A stretch of 47,142 nt of DNA, taken from positions 1 to 47,142 of the forward strand of contig JAUSOJ010000094.1 in assembly GCA_030656195.1 (NCBI GenBank), read 5' to 3'. Every line of letters begins with the position of its first letter. Position 1 is the stretch's first letter. The notes beneath the pieces were generated by a model that saw nothing but the letters and a program-made list of their open reading frames with translations, had not been told where the DNA came from and searched no databases. Origin of the DNA: Lutibacter sp. (GTDB lineage Bacteria; Bacteroidota; Bacteroidia; Flavobacteriales; Flavobacteriaceae). The translations under genes and the position numbers were made by a program. This document shows positions 19,797 through 30,653 of this stretch, piece after piece.

Positions 19797-22319
19797 ATGA
19801 CAATGAATAAATTTATTATTTTCTTTTTCTTATCTCTATCCTTTGTTGCCAACGCCCAAACCAATCAATTAAACTTATCTTATTATCTCCCCAATGATGT
19901 GACTTACAACGGCGATATTCCAACGCCAAAAAGCATTATTGGCCATGAAGTGGGTGAATGGCATGTGACCCACGACAAATTGGTGAATTATATGCAGGTT
20001 TTGGCAAACAGCAGCGACAGAATCACTTTTGAAAACAGGGGAACCACGGTTGAAGGAAGACCCTTAATTTTGCTTACCATTACATCACCAAACAACCATA
20101 AAAATTTAGAAAACATCAGGTTGAAGCATTTAAGCATCACTGATGCAAATTCATCTGGTTTGGATTTATCTTCCATGCCGCTTGTGGTAAATCAAGGTTT
20201 TTCCATACACGGCAATGAGCCCAGCGGAAGCAATGCAGCGCTTGCAGTAGCCTATTATTTGGCCGCTGCACAAGGTGCTAAAATTGATGAGTTGCTTAAC
20301 AATACCATTATTCTTTTCGATCCTTCTTTCAATCCCGACGGATTGCAACGATTTTCGTCTTGGGTAAATATGCATAAAAGCCAACATATAAATCCCGATC
20401 CAAACGACCGGGAATTTTCGGAAGCTTGGCCCGGAGCAAGAACAAATCACTACTGGTTTGATATGAATCGGGATTGGTTGCCTTCTCAATTGCCGGAAAG
20501 CAGGGCGAGAATTAAAACCTATCATCAGTGGTATCCAAATATCCTTACTGATCACCACGAAATGGGAACCAATTCCACTTTCTTCTTTCAACCGGGAGTT
20601 CCGTCAAGATCACACCCTTTAACACCTAAAAGCAACCAAAGATTAACTGAAGAAATTGCAGAATTTCACGCCAAAGCTTTAGATAAAATTGGAAGTTTTT
20701 ATTTTGCTGAAGAAAATTTTGATGATTTCTATTATGGAAAAGGATCTACGTTTCCAGATATTCAGGGAAGTATCGGAATTCTTTTTGAACAGGCATCATC
20801 ACGCGGTCATGCGCAAGAAAGCGATAATGGACTGCTCACTTTTCCTTTTACCATAAGAAACCAATTTGTTACGGCATTATCTACCTTGGAAGCGGGTGTT
20901 AAATTGAGAGAAAAACTACTTAATTTCCAAAGACAATTCTTTCAGGATGCCAGAAAGGAAGCAAAAGCCACCGCCATTGTTTTTGGCGACGAAAAAGATG
21001 CGGCAAAGGCCTATCATTTAGCTGAAATTCTTCAGCAGCACCAAATTAAAATTCACGAAATCAAAAATGATTTCACCCAAAATGGCAGAAATTATAAAAA
21101 AGGATACAGTTATATTCTGCCTAAAAATCAAAAGCAATCGCGTTTAATTGAGGCTATTTTTGAAAAAAGAACCTCTTTTCAGGATAGTTTATTTTACGAT
21201 ATTTCTGCCTGGTCATTTCCGCTGGCTTTTAATTTAGATTATAATGAAAACGCACCACTTTCTCAAATGGGAAAAGAAATTTTAGAGTTAAAACCACGCG
21301 CTATTCAGGATATGGCAATTTCCAATTATGCCTATTTAATGGAATGGCACGAATATTATTCTCCAAAAGCGTTAAATCAAATTTTAGAAGCCGGAATTAT
21401 GGCGAAAGTTTCGCTCAAACAGTTTTCTATGGATGGCGTTGATTTCGATTATGGAACCATTCTTATTCCTGTTCAAAATCAAAAATTGTCAGCACAAGAA
21501 TTGATGCAATTGCTTAATAAAGTCGCGCAAGAATCAAATATTTCCATAACGCCGGTTTCAACAGGTTTGGCAAAAGGAATTGATTTGGGAAGCAGTAATT
21601 TTAAAACCATTAAAAAACCAAAAGTGGCCTTGCTTGTTGGTGACGGCATTACTTCTTTAGACGCCGGCGAAATTTGGCATTTGTTTGATCAACGTTACGC
21701 CATGTTAATTACCAAACTGGACCTTCAAGGATTTGGCCGTAAAAAATTAAGCGGTTATACCCACATTATTTTGCCAAAAAGCCGAGACAATGCCTTGGAT
21801 AAAAATAATTCTGAAAAAATTAAAACCTGGATAAAAGACGGCGGTATTTTAATTGGCTATAACAATGCGGCAAACTGGGCCAATGCCAACGAAATAATCA
21901 AACTTAAAATTGAGGAAAAAAAGGACACTGCCAGAAATATTTCTTTTGAAAACCGTATGGATTACCGTGGCGCTAAAGAAATTGGCGGCGCTATTTTTGA
22001 AGCAAAATTAGACCGATCACATCCCGTAAATTTTGGCTATAAAAACAACACACTTCCATTATTTAAAAGCTCAACATTGTTTTTAAAGGCAGATGAACAG
22101 AGTTTTAACAATCCTATTCTTTTTTCGGAAAAACCTTTGTTAAGTGGTTATATTTCTAAAGACAATTTAAAAAAACTGGCAAACACCAGCGCTTTTAAAT
22201 CGGCCAATTTTGGAAGCGGTAAAGTTTTATTGTTTGCTGAAAACACAAACTTACGGGCATTTTGGTTTGGCACCAACAAATTATTGATGAATGCTGTTTT
22301 CTTTGGTGATTTTATGTAA
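19797..22319 (+). CDS. Secreted M14 family zinc carboxypeptidase-like metallopeptidase
   Basis: Signal peptide; 'FSIHGNEPSGSNAALAVAYYLAAA' and 'FDPSFNPDGLQRFSSWVN', 'LTDHHEMGTNSTFFFQPG'. Confidence 0.93.
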   Translation: MTMNKFIIFFFLSLSFVANAQTNQLNLSYYLPNDVTYNGDIPTPKSIIGHEVGEWHVTHDKLVNYMQVLANSSDRITFENRGTTVEGRPLILLTITSPNNHKNLENIRLKHLSITDANSSGLDLSSMPLVVNQGFSIHGNEPSGSNAALAVAYYLAAAQGAKIDELLNNTIILFDPSFNPDGLQRFSSWVNMHKSQHINPDPNDREFSEAWPGARTNHYWFDMNRDWLPSQLPESRARIKTYHQWYPNILTDHHEMGTNSTFFFQPGVPSRSHPLTPKSNQRLTEEIAEFHAKALDKIGSFYFAEENFDDFYYGKGSTFPDIQGSIGILFEQASSRGHAQESDNGLLTFPFTIRNQFVTALSTLEAGVKLREKLLNFQRQFFQDARKEAKATAIVFGDEKDAAKAYHLAEILQQHQIKIHEIKNDFTQNGRNYKKGYSYILPKNQKQSRLIEAIFEKRTSFQDSLFYDISAWSFPLAFNLDYNENAPLSQMGKEILELKPRAIQDMAISNYAYLMEWHEYYSPKALNQILEAGIMAKVSLKQFSMDGVDFDYGTILIPVQNQKLSAQELMQLLNKVAQESNISITPVSTGLAKGIDLGSSNFKTIKKPKVALLVGDGITSLDAGEIWHLFDQRYAMLITKLDLQGFGRKKLSGYTHIILPKSRDNALDKNNSEKIKTWIKDGGILIGYNNAANWANANEIIKLKIEEKKDTARNISFENRMDYRGAKEIGGAIFEAKLDRSHPVNFGYKNNTLPLFKSSTLFLKADEQSFNNPILFSEKPLLSGYISKDNLKKLANTSAFKSANFGSGKVLLFAENTNLRAFWFGTNKLLMNAVFFGDFM

Positions 22320-22359
22320 ATAATATTCAAAAAAGAACGCATTATTAATCGTTTTATAG

Positions 22360-22394
22360 CAAAGATCCATCAAAATTGATGGATCTTTGTTTTT
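22360..22394 (+). terminator. Intrinsic terminator after the M14 peptidase
   Basis: caaagatccatcaa-aa-ttgatggatctttg followed by T-run. Confidence 0.85.
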
Positions 22395-22420
22395 ATAAAA
22401 TTATGGAAAACGAGGTTGTT

Positions 22421-23113
22421 TTAATCAAAATTTAGCGGACCAAAATAATTCATTTGCCTCATAATCCAGTTTTTCCTATTTTCAATGTAACCCGAAGAGC
22501 GGGTCGCTCTGTATTTTCTTGGATTAGGTAAAATGGCGGCTATGGAAGCAGCTTCGTATACGGTAAGTTTGGCCGCTGGTTTTCTAAACCAATGTTGTGC
22601 CGCCGCTTCTGCACCGTAAATGCCATTTCCCATTTCAATGCTGTTTAAATACACTTCTAAAATGCGCTCCTTGCTCCAAAAAACTTCAATTAAAAAAGTA
22701 AAATACACCTCAAATCCTTTACGAACATAGCTTCGTTGAGGCCAAAGAAATACATTTTTTGCCGTTTGTTGCGATATGGTGCTTCCGCCTTTGATGCGTT
22801 TTCTTTTCTTGTTTCTTTCAAATGCTTTTTCAATGGCTTCAAAATCAAAACCTGAATGTTCCATAAATTTTTGGTCTTCGCTTACAATAACGGCCTTGCC
22901 CAAATTCGGGGAAATTTTTTTCATCGAAACCCAATCGTGTTCAAATGGCGCTTTTTCGCCTTTGCCCCATTGCTCCATATTGCGAATAATCATCAACGGC
23001 GTAAAAGGGACGGGAACCCAGCGAAAAACAATCACCGAAAAAACCGAAAGCGCGATAAAAAAAATGACGGCTTTAAAAATCCATTTAAAAAGTTTCGTAA
23101 AAAATCCCTTCAT
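22421..23113 (-). CDS. mtgA: Monofunctional biosynthetic peptidoglycan transglycosylase
   Basis: GT51 motifs 'VIVSEDQKFMEHSGFDFEAIEKAF', 'KGGSTISQQTAKNVFLWPQRSYVRKGFE', 'LEVYLNSIEMGNGIYGAEAAAQHWF'. Confidence 0.96.
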   Translation of the reverse strand: MKGFFTKLFKWIFKAVIFFIALSVFSVIVFRWVPVPFTPLMIIRNMEQWGKGEKAPFEHDWVSMKKISPNLGKAVIVSEDQKFMEHSGFDFEAIEKAFERNKKRKRIKGGSTISQQTAKNVFLWPQRSYVRKGFEVYFTFLIEVFWSKERILEVYLNSIEMGNGIYGAEAAAQHWFRKPAAKLTVYEAASIAAILPNPRKYRATRSSGYIENRKNWIMRQMNYFGPLNFD

Positions 23114-23119
23114 GTTTTT

Positions 23120-23830
23120 TTAATCTTCTAATTGATATTCAATGGTTGAAACAACTCTTACAATTTTAATGTCGGAAGTATTTTGATCCAAATCTGTAAT
23201 AGAAAATAATCCTTGTTGTGCACTTTTAATTTTACTGACTTTAGAATTGGAATCGAGCGCAAATTTTTCGGCCACTTCTCTGGCATTTTTCGTCGCTTCT
23301 TCAATCATTTCAGGTTTCAATTTATTCAATCCCGAAAAACTGTATTGAATAGGTTGCCAAGTATTTTTGGAGCTGATTAAAATTCCTTTTGAAATAAGTT
23401 CCAAAGAATTTGTAAGCGCTTTTTGAAGTTTTTCAATATCGCCGGTTCTCACAGTGAAATCTGAACTTGCAATATATCTGAATTCCCGGTTTTGTTCATT
23501 TCCACCATATAAAGCAGCTTTTGAATCGTTAATGTTTGTGGTGCCGCTATTCAATTCTTTTTCCGTAAAACCTTCCTTCAAAAAAAAGTTTTTGATCTCA
23601 TTGTTTTGTTTTTCCAGGTCGTTTTTCAGCATATTTAAATCGTTCCCGGCAATGGTGATACTAATTGGCCAAACAGCCAAATCGGCCTTTACTTGTTTTT
23701 CCGACAATCCTTTTACTTGAACAGAACGCTCAAATGCTTTTCCGTTTTTATAGGTATTGCCAATAAAGTAACCGGCAACCACTATTGAAATAGCTATGAC
23801 AATTGTTTGAATCCATCCGCTTTTTTCCAT
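23120..23830 (-). CDS. SIMPL domain-containing protein
   Basis: 'FERSVQVKGLSEKQVKADLAVWPISITIAGNDL', C-term 'VRVVSTIEYQLED'. Confidence 0.88.
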   Translation of the reverse strand: MEKSGWIQTIVIAISIVVAGYFIGNTYKNGKAFERSVQVKGLSEKQVKADLAVWPISITIAGNDLNMLKNDLEKQNNEIKNFFLKEGFTEKELNSGTTNINDSKAALYGGNEQNREFRYIASSDFTVRTGDIEKLQKALTNSLELISKGILISSKNTWQPIQYSFSGLNKLKPEMIEEATKNAREVAEKFALDSNSKVSKIKSAQQGLFSITDLDQNTSDIKIVRVVSTIEYQLED

Positions 23831-24003
23831 ATTTTTAATTTTTAAGGATTTTTAAGATGCCCGTTGTTATTATAAAACAACTTTATACAAAAGTATGGCT
23901 TTTTTGAATGTCTTAGATTGTTTGTTTTTAGCAATTTTTAAACAATTCAGCAGAAAAAACGCAAAAAGAAATAGTCACTGTAATGAACAATGAAACAAAA
24001 TAT

Positions 24004-26508
24004 TTAAAAGACTGTTTTTCTTCGTTTCGCCCATTTTACTGCTTCATACCAAATAACAGCCAAAAATCCGATGGCAATACTTATTAGTAATTGTATTGGA
24101 TTTAAGGCTTCAAACTTGAAAAAATTTGCCAATGGCACAACATAAACCAGAAGCCCGGATGTAAAAACAGTAATGCCGATAATAAGCAAAACCAGGTTGT
24201 TTTTGTATTTCATTACCGTAAAAATGGAATAGTAAAATGAGCGGTTCACCAAGGTTAAAAATATATTTGAGGCGATTAAGGCCGTGAAAACCATAGTTCT
24301 CACAATTGCTATATTAAATCCTTGATTTACTGCGTATTGGTAAATAAATAATACGCCAACAGTAATTGCCAAACCTTGTATAATACTGGTCATTAATTCT
24401 TTTCCGTTAAAGAAAGTAAGCGAAAAAGGGCGTGGTTTTTTTTGCATCGCATTTTTTTCCATTGGTTCATTTTCATAAATGATGGAACAGGTTGGCCCCA
24501 TAATTAATTCTAAAAAGATGATATGGACAGGCGAAAAAATTACGGGATAAATCCAACCCAAAGCCAACGGAATAAACACAGTTAAAATGATGGGAATATG
24601 AATGGAAATGATATACTGAATGGCTTTTTTAAGATTGGCATAAATTTTTCTGCCCATTGCAACAGCATCAACCATTTTAGACAAATCGTCTTCCAATAAT
24701 ATCAATGAAGCTGCCTGTTTGGCGATTTCGGTTCCTCTTTTGCCCATGGCAACACCAATATGCGCGGCTTTTAATGCAGGTCCGTCATTTACGCCGTCGC
24801 CGGTCATCGCCACAATTTGGTTTTCGGCTTTAAGAGCGTTGATGATTTTTAATTTAGCTTCGGGGAACATGCGCGTATAAACGTTGGTTTTTAACACTAT
24901 TTTTTGCAATTCGGCATCTGATAATTTCATCAATTCATCACCCGTAACACTTTTTTCACAGCCTTTAAATCCGACTTGTTTGGCAATGGCGGCGGTGGTT
25001 GCTGCATTGTCGCCTGTAATAATTTTTACTGAAATTCCGGCGGTGTAAAAGTCTTCAAAAACAGCTTCAATATTTTTCTTTGGCGGATCGTGAAAAGCGA
25101 CCAAACCTTTAAAATGAAACTTGAACTCTTGCTGGGTTTCGGGAAAATTATTTCCTTCAAAAGTGGCTGCACCTACGCCCAAAACACGATAACCATCGGT
25201 TGCCAAAGTATTAAACGCAGTTTCTATATTTTGTTTTTCGGTTTTTGTAAGCTCGCAAACATTTAAAATCGCTTCCGGAGCGCCTTTTGTGGCAATGATT
25301 CGCTGTCCTGCTTCATTTTCAAAAATATGCGTCATCATTGGCGGAATTCCTTCCAACGGATATTCATGAATCATTTTGTAATTTGGTCTTTCATCGGTTA
25401 AAACGGTGGTTGCATAAGCCTTGTGCAACGCAATTTCCATCGCATCAAAAGCAATGGGTTCACTTGACCACATGGCCAAATTTATAAGTTCTTTTTCTTC
25501 TGCAATTAGTCCGTTTTCAATGGTGGATATTTTTTGTAAGGAAGGTACAAACAGTTTGGCCAGCTTCATTTTGTTTTCTGTGATGGTTCCTGTTTTATCA
25601 ATACAAATTACAGAAGCGCTTCCCAAAGTTTCCACCGTTTTCATTTGTTTTACAATAATTCCCAATTTCATCAATCGCCAAGATCCAAGCGCCATAAATG
25701 TGGTAAAAGCCACGGGAATTTCTTCGGGTAAAATACTCATGGCCAAGGTAAGCGCAATAAGTAAACTGGCAATAATATTGTAGGATTGAAAATAGTTTAT
25801 TCCCCAAACAATGATAAAAATGACGGTTCCTATGCCTACCATTTTTTTTACAAAATTGCCAATTTGCAGCTCCAACGGAGTTTTCTCTTCTTTTATTTTT
25901 TCCAAACTTCCGCCAATTTTTCCCAATTTGGTTTCATTGCCTATGCTGGTTACCGTTGCAATCGCCAATCCGCTGGCAACTGTTGTGCCTTGATAAATGA
26001 ATCGGTCTGGTTTTTTGGCATCTTTGTAAACAGCCAAAGATTCCCCCGTTAAAATGGACTCGTTTACCGAGAAATCATTGGAGTGCACAATGCTGCCGTC
26101 GGCGGCAATTATAAGGCCTTCTTCAACAATTAAGGAATCTCCCACCACCAAATCTTCGGTTTTTATTTCAACCGTTTTTCCGTCTCTAACCACATTGCAA
26201 TTTGGCTGCGTAAAAGTTTTTAATTTCTCCAAGGCATTTCTGCTCCTTGAATCCTGATACAAAGAAATTGCTGAAATAAGCACAATAGCACAAGCCAAAA
26301 AAGTGCCGTCACCACTATTTCCGCTTATAAAATAAATGGAAGAAGTTACTAAAAGCAAAATAACCATAGGTTCCTTCACCAGACTTAAGAAGGTATTTAA
26401 AAACGGATTTTCCTTTTTATATTCCAGTTTGTTTGCGCCAAAATTTTCTCTTGAAATCAGCACTTCTTTTTGGGTCAATCCTTTTATGTTGAAGTTGGTT
26501 ACTGACAT
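24004..26508 (-). CDS. Cation-translocating P-type ATPase (Ca2+-ATPase-like)
   Basis: 'SILPEEIPVAFTTFMALG', phosphorylation motif 'CIDKTGTITENKM', 'MTGDGVNDGPALKAAHIGVAMGKRGTEIAKQAASLILLEDD'. Confidence 0.95.
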   Translation of the reverse strand: MSVTNFNIKGLTQKEVLISRENFGANKLEYKKENPFLNTFLSLVKEPMVILLLVTSSIYFISGNSGDGTFLACAIVLISAISLYQDSRSRNALEKLKTFTQPNCNVVRDGKTVEIKTEDLVVGDSLIVEEGLIIAADGSIVHSNDFSVNESILTGESLAVYKDAKKPDRFIYQGTTVASGLAIATVTSIGNETKLGKIGGSLEKIKEEKTPLELQIGNFVKKMVGIGTVIFIIVWGINYFQSYNIIASLLIALTLAMSILPEEIPVAFTTFMALGSWRLMKLGIIVKQMKTVETLGSASVICIDKTGTITENKMKLAKLFVPSLQKISTIENGLIAEEKELINLAMWSSEPIAFDAMEIALHKAYATTVLTDERPNYKMIHEYPLEGIPPMMTHIFENEAGQRIIATKGAPEAILNVCELTKTEKQNIETAFNTLATDGYRVLGVGAATFEGNNFPETQQEFKFHFKGLVAFHDPPKKNIEAVFEDFYTAGISVKIITGDNAATTAAIAKQVGFKGCEKSVTGDELMKLSDAELQKIVLKTNVYTRMFPEAKLKIINALKAENQIVAMTGDGVNDGPALKAAHIGVAMGKRGTEIAKQAASLILLEDDLSKMVDAVAMGRKIYANLKKAIQYIISIHIPIILTVFIPLALGWIYPVIFSPVHIIFLELIMGPTCSIIYENEPMEKNAMQKKPRPFSLTFFNGKELMTSIIQGLAITVGVLFIYQYAVNQGFNIAIVRTMVFTALIASNIFLTLVNRSFYYSIFTVMKYKNNLVLLIIGITVFTSGLLVYVVPLANFFKFEALNPIQLLISIAIGFLAVIWYEAVKWAKRRKTVF

Positions 26509-26539
26509 AAATAAGGTTTTTTACAGAAAAAAAGGTATT

Positions 26540-26547
26540 CAAATATA
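26540..26547 (-). promoter_or_regulatory. -7 box TATATTTG upstream of the P-type ATPase gene
   Basis: caaatata on + strand, about 32 nt upstream of the start. Confidence 0.5.
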
Positions 26548-26628
26548 CAAAACATATGGCGTTTTTTCTTGGGTTTAATGAAGAAAAACCGATTGAAATT
26601 TAAAGTCTAATCAAAAAGAAGGAAAAAA

Positions 26629-27201
26629 TTAATCTTTAATGCGCTTCATTCTTTTGGGTCCGAACCAAAGCCAAAATCCCGTTACTGTAAAAAGAAATAA
26701 CGCCAAACCCATAATGGTTGTATAAATTACTTTAATTTGACCATCAGAAGTTGCAAAGTAACGGTCTAGAATGGAGCCGTCGTGGATGTTTTCAAAAAAA
26801 TCGGAATGTCTTTTGCCAATGCTCAGCAGGTTTCCAGTTGCGCCATCCAATTGAATTTCCCAATAATGATTTTTAAACACAAACTTTAAGATTCCTTTAT
26901 TTTTTCTGATGTCAATGCGATCAAGTTCTAACGATAAATCAGGTGAAATGGAATCTTGTAGCATAAAATTTGCTTTTTTGTTCAAACTGTCTAAAGGCAA
27001 CCAATCTTTTAAATCGGCAGAGGTTCCTTCAAATGACTTAGGTATAATAAGTCCGTTGCTGTGGTTTTTCCATCCCAATATAATGCCAGAAATTGAGATC
27101 ATAAAAAAGAAAATAAAAAGCAAAGCCCCTGTTGTTCTATGAACTTTTCTAAATTTTCGTATTGTTTTTGCTTGTTGTTTTTTGGAGTTAATTTTTACCA
27201 T
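26629..27201 (-). CDS. PepSY-associated TM domain protein
   Basis: 'RKVHRTTGALLFIFFFMISISGIILGWK', C-term 'TIMGLALFLFTVTGFWLWFGPKRMK'. Confidence 0.85.
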   Translation of the reverse strand: MVKINSKKQQAKTIRKFRKVHRTTGALLFIFFFMISISGIILGWKNHSNGLIIPKSFEGTSADLKDWLPLDSLNKKANFMLQDSISPDLSLELDRIDIRKNKGILKFVFKNHYWEIQLDGATGNLLSIGKRHSDFFENIHDGSILDRYFATSDGQIKVIYTTIMGLALFLFTVTGFWLWFGPKRMKRIKD

Positions 27202-27233
27202 TGAATAAGTCCTCGATCTGTTTAAGCCTATAA

Positions 27234-27914
27234 TTAAATTTTCGCGGCCTTTTCAACACTATTTTTAAATTGAAGTTTTTCATTTGGAATAAATCCTTTC
27301 AACATTAAAACAAAGCCAAAAATCATCAACATAATACCCATTGCCCTTTTTACTTTATAGGTTACTGCCGGCGTTAATTTCTTGATCAATTGTTTGGCCA
27401 GTAAAATTTTGCCAATATCGGTAATAAAATAGCTGGCAATAATCACTGTGAAATAGTTAAAAATTTTGGAGGGATTCATTTGAAGGTTAGAGCCTACAAC
27501 AACAATAAGTCCCAGCCAAAAAGCCAAAACACCAACATTGATAAAATTGAGAAAAAAACCTTTTAAAAACAGTTTTTTATAATTTGTTTTTTCGGGAAGC
27601 ACCAAAGTTTCATCCTGAATGATTCTTTTTTGACTTTTATCCAAATAAGTAACCAGGCCATAAACCAATAAAATAAAACCGCCAATCCAAAATAAACGCG
27701 GATCGTCTTTAATTTCTTCCAAAAGGCTTTTACTGCCATAATAGGCGATCAAAATAAAAACAACATCACCTAAAATCACGCCCAAATCAAATGACAACGC
27801 AGCTCGCGCGCCTTTAATGATACTGGTTTGTATTAACATAAAAAACACGGGACCAATCATAAAGGACAGAAAAAATCCAATCAGTATCGCTTCTTTAAGT
27901 TCGAAAAAGGTCAT
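27234..27914 (-). CDS. LysE family transporter
   Basis: 'AILIGFFLSFMIGPVFFMLIQTSIIKGARAALSFDLGVILGDVVFILIAYYG'. Confidence 0.9.
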   Translation of the reverse strand: MTFFELKEAILIGFFLSFMIGPVFFMLIQTSIIKGARAALSFDLGVILGDVVFILIAYYGSKSLLEEIKDDPRLFWIGGFILLVYGLVTYLDKSQKRIIQDETLVLPEKTNYKKLFLKGFFLNFINVGVLAFWLGLIVVVGSNLQMNPSKIFNYFTVIIASYFITDIGKILLAKQLIKKLTPAVTYKVKRAMGIMLMIFGFVLMLKGFIPNEKLQFKNSVEKAAKI

Positions 27915-27952
27915 AAATTTGGTTTACTAAAATGTGAAAATACTATAAATTA

Positions 27953-29008
27953 TTAAACATTGTCGTAATCGATGGTGATTTTTTGCGTGATTGGATGCGC
28001 TTGACAAGTTAAAATGAACCCGTCTTTTATTTCTGCATCACTTAAAATGGAGTTTTTTTCCATCAATGCTTTTCCATCGGTTACTTTCGCCAAGCAACTG
28101 CTGCAAATTCCGCCTTGGCAAGAATATGGCGCATCCAAACCTTCTTTTAAAGCGGCGGTTAAAATGGTTAATTTTGAATCCATTTCAAAGGTAGTTTCTT
28201 CATCATCAACCAACACGGTAATTTCGCAAGTGCCTTCAAAAGCAATGTGTATTTCATTTTCAGGAACAAGAGGCGGCGTAAACAATTCAAAATGAATGTT
28301 GTTTTTGTCCAAACCATTTTCTGCAAGCGTTTCTTTTAAGATGTCTATCATCATTTCGGGCCCACATAAAAATGCGGCGTCAAAAGAACGGTCTTTAAAC
28401 CTATTTTTAAGGATAAAATTGAGGTTTCCTTTGTCAATTCGTCCAAATAAAGCGTCATTTTTCTGTTCTCTGCTAAATACATATTGCACATTAAATTGCG
28501 TTGGATACGTATTTTGCAACTTATTTATTTCATCATAAAAAATAGTGTCGGCTTCCGTTTTGTTTCCATAAATAAGCGTAAAAGTGCTTTTCGGTTCTTC
28601 CGTCAATACCGTTTTAATCATTGCCATTATTGGGGTAATTCCGCTTCCCGCGGCAACGCCAAGATATTTTTTAGCGTTTGTTGAATCCGATTCCAACATA
28701 AATTTCCCCAAAGGTTTAGCCACTTCCAAAACGTCGCCTTCTTTTAAAATGGTGGTGGCAAAAACAGAAAATGTTCCGTTGTCAACTGCTTTTACGGCAA
28801 TGCGCAACTCGCCGCTGTTTGGCGCGGAACAAATGGAATATGCCCTGCGCAATTCTTCGCCGGCAATGCTTTTTTTGATATTGATATATTGTCCGGCAAT
28901 AAATTTGAATTCCTCTTTTAAATCGGCAGGAATATCAAATAAAACAGAAACCGCATCAGAAGTTTCTTTTTTGAGTTCTTTTATTGTGAGTGGGTGAAAT
29001 TTAAACAT
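27953..29008 (-). CDS. FAD/NAD(P)-ferredoxin reductase with C-terminal 2Fe-2S domain (PaaE/Hcr-like)
   Basis: 'RRAYSICSAPN', 'VAAGSGITPIMAMI', 'CGPEMMID', C-term 'PYSCQGGICSSCLAKVTDGKALMEKNSILSDAEIKDGFILTCQAHP'. Confidence 0.92.
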   Translation of the reverse strand: MFKFHPLTIKELKKETSDAVSVLFDIPADLKEEFKFIAGQYINIKKSIAGEELRRAYSICSAPNSGELRIAVKAVDNGTFSVFATTILKEGDVLEVAKPLGKFMLESDSTNAKKYLGVAAGSGITPIMAMIKTVLTEEPKSTFTLIYGNKTEADTIFYDEINKLQNTYPTQFNVQYVFSREQKNDALFGRIDKGNLNFILKNRFKDRSFDAAFLCGPEMMIDILKETLAENGLDKNNIHFELFTPPLVPENEIHIAFEGTCEITVLVDDEETTFEMDSKLTILTAALKEGLDAPYSCQGGICSSCLAKVTDGKALMEKNSILSDAEIKDGFILTCQAHPITQKITIDYDNV

Positions 29009-29026
29009 GTATAATTTTTAAGATTA

Positions 29027-29034
29027 CAAAAATA
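29027..29034 (-). promoter_or_regulatory. -7 box TATTTTTG upstream of the reductase gene
   Basis: caaaaata on + strand, about 19 nt upstream of the start codon. Confidence 0.4.
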
Positions 29035-29124
29035 GCTAAACTTTAGATAATATTTTTTTAAAAACGTTACATTTACCTCTTTCAAAATATTTATAAATTA
29101 CAATCATTAACAACAACCAACCTA

Positions 29125-30603
29125 ATGATCAAACACTTTATACAATTTGAATGGAAACAATTTTTTCGTTCCTCCTATTGGCAAAAAAGCATTGGCTTAA
29201 ATATATTAATGGCGTTTTTGGCGCTGTATTTTATGTTAACTTTTTTGGCATTGGGCATAAGTTTGTTTCCCATTCTTGATGATCAATTCCCAGATTCTGA
29301 CCCATTATTAATTCTCAACGGATTTCTGTTCTACTGGTTTTTAGCCGATTTGCTGATGCGGTTTTTTCTGCAAAAATTGCCGGTAATGAACATAAAACCG
29401 CTGTTGGTTTTACCCGTAAAAAGAAGTGAAATTTTGCATTATGTGCTGGGGAAATCTGCCGTTTCATTTTTTAATTTTTTACCGCTGTTTGCCGTTATTC
29501 CATTTGGCATTATGCTAATGCTTGAAGAATATGGCACAGCAACCGCTTTGGTTTGGATGGTTACTATGGTTATTTTTACCTTAATCATTAATTTTTTAAA
29601 TATTATTATCGAATCAAGATCGGCTGAAACAGAATTTTCTTTTTTGCCCATTGTGTTGATTGCTTCCGGTTTATTCGCATTAAACTATTTTGAAATTGTT
29701 TCTTTTTCAACCTTGTTGGCAAATGGCATTAACGCCATCGACGCAAATCCGGTATTCATTTTAATTCCGCTGGCCATTTTATGCGTTGTTTATTATCTCA
29801 ACTACACATTTTTAATGAAAAAACTGTATGTTGACGGATCTTTAAAAGCAAAAACACAAACCGCTTCAACAAGCGATATGGCCTGGACGAGAAGGTTTGG
29901 GACCATTGCGCCGTTTTTGCAGCTCGATTTAAAATTATTATGGCGAAACAAAAGGCCGCGCTCTTCCATTTTTATTTTGATTATCGGATTGGCTTATGGC
30001 TTGTTTTTTTACCCAAATCCTATATATAATGGCTTAGAATGGCTCTATGTTTTTGTGGGGATTTTTGTTACCGGAATTTTTATTATCAACTTCGGACAGT
30101 TTATTCCGGCTTGGGACAGCGGTTACTATAAATTGTTGATGAGCCAAAATATTAAGTACAAAGAATACCTGAATTCTAAATATACACTGATGGTGATGAG
30201 CTCTATTATTATGTTTGTGCTAAGCATTCCTTATGTTTATTTTGGATGGAAAATTTTGCTGGTGCATTTTGCGGCGATGGTTTACAATGTGGGCGTAAAT
30301 ACATACATCATACTTTTGGCAGGTTCTTTTAACAGAAAAAAAATTGATTTAACCCAACGCGCTGCTTTTAATTATCAGGGAACCGGCGCCGTTCAATGGC
30401 TGGTGGGTTTTCCGTTGTTGTTTGTGCCGGTTGGACTCTTTTTTGCGCCATACAAGTTTATCGGTTTTGAAGCCGGTGTGGCATTCCTGATTATTTTAGG
30501 CGCAATTGGCATTGTGTTCCATCAAAAAATCATGCGGTTTATTGTGACAAAGTATCTAAATTCAAAATATAAAATGATCAGTGCTTTTGAACAGGACAAT
30601 TAA
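29125..30603 (+). CDS. ABC transporter permease-like membrane protein (DUF5687-type)
   Basis: 492 aa, many TM helices, directly upstream of an ABC ATPase. Confidence 0.8.
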   Translation: MIKHFIQFEWKQFFRSSYWQKSIGLNILMAFLALYFMLTFLALGISLFPILDDQFPDSDPLLILNGFLFYWFLADLLMRFFLQKLPVMNIKPLLVLPVKRSEILHYVLGKSAVSFFNFLPLFAVIPFGIMLMLEEYGTATALVWMVTMVIFTLIINFLNIIIESRSAETEFSFLPIVLIASGLFALNYFEIVSFSTLLANGINAIDANPVFILIPLAILCVVYYLNYTFLMKKLYVDGSLKAKTQTASTSDMAWTRRFGTIAPFLQLDLKLLWRNKRPRSSIFILIIGLAYGLFFYPNPIYNGLEWLYVFVGIFVTGIFIINFGQFIPAWDSGYYKLLMSQNIKYKEYLNSKYTLMVMSSIIMFVLSIPYVYFGWKILLVHFAAMVYNVGVNTYIILLAGSFNRKKIDLTQRAAFNYQGTGAVQWLVGFPLLFVPVGLFFAPYKFIGFEAGVAFLIILGAIGIVFHQKIMRFIVTKYLNSKYKMISAFEQDN

Positions 30604-30653
30604 AATATGGATTGATTAAAAAATTCAACAACTCAACGATTAAACATATAAAA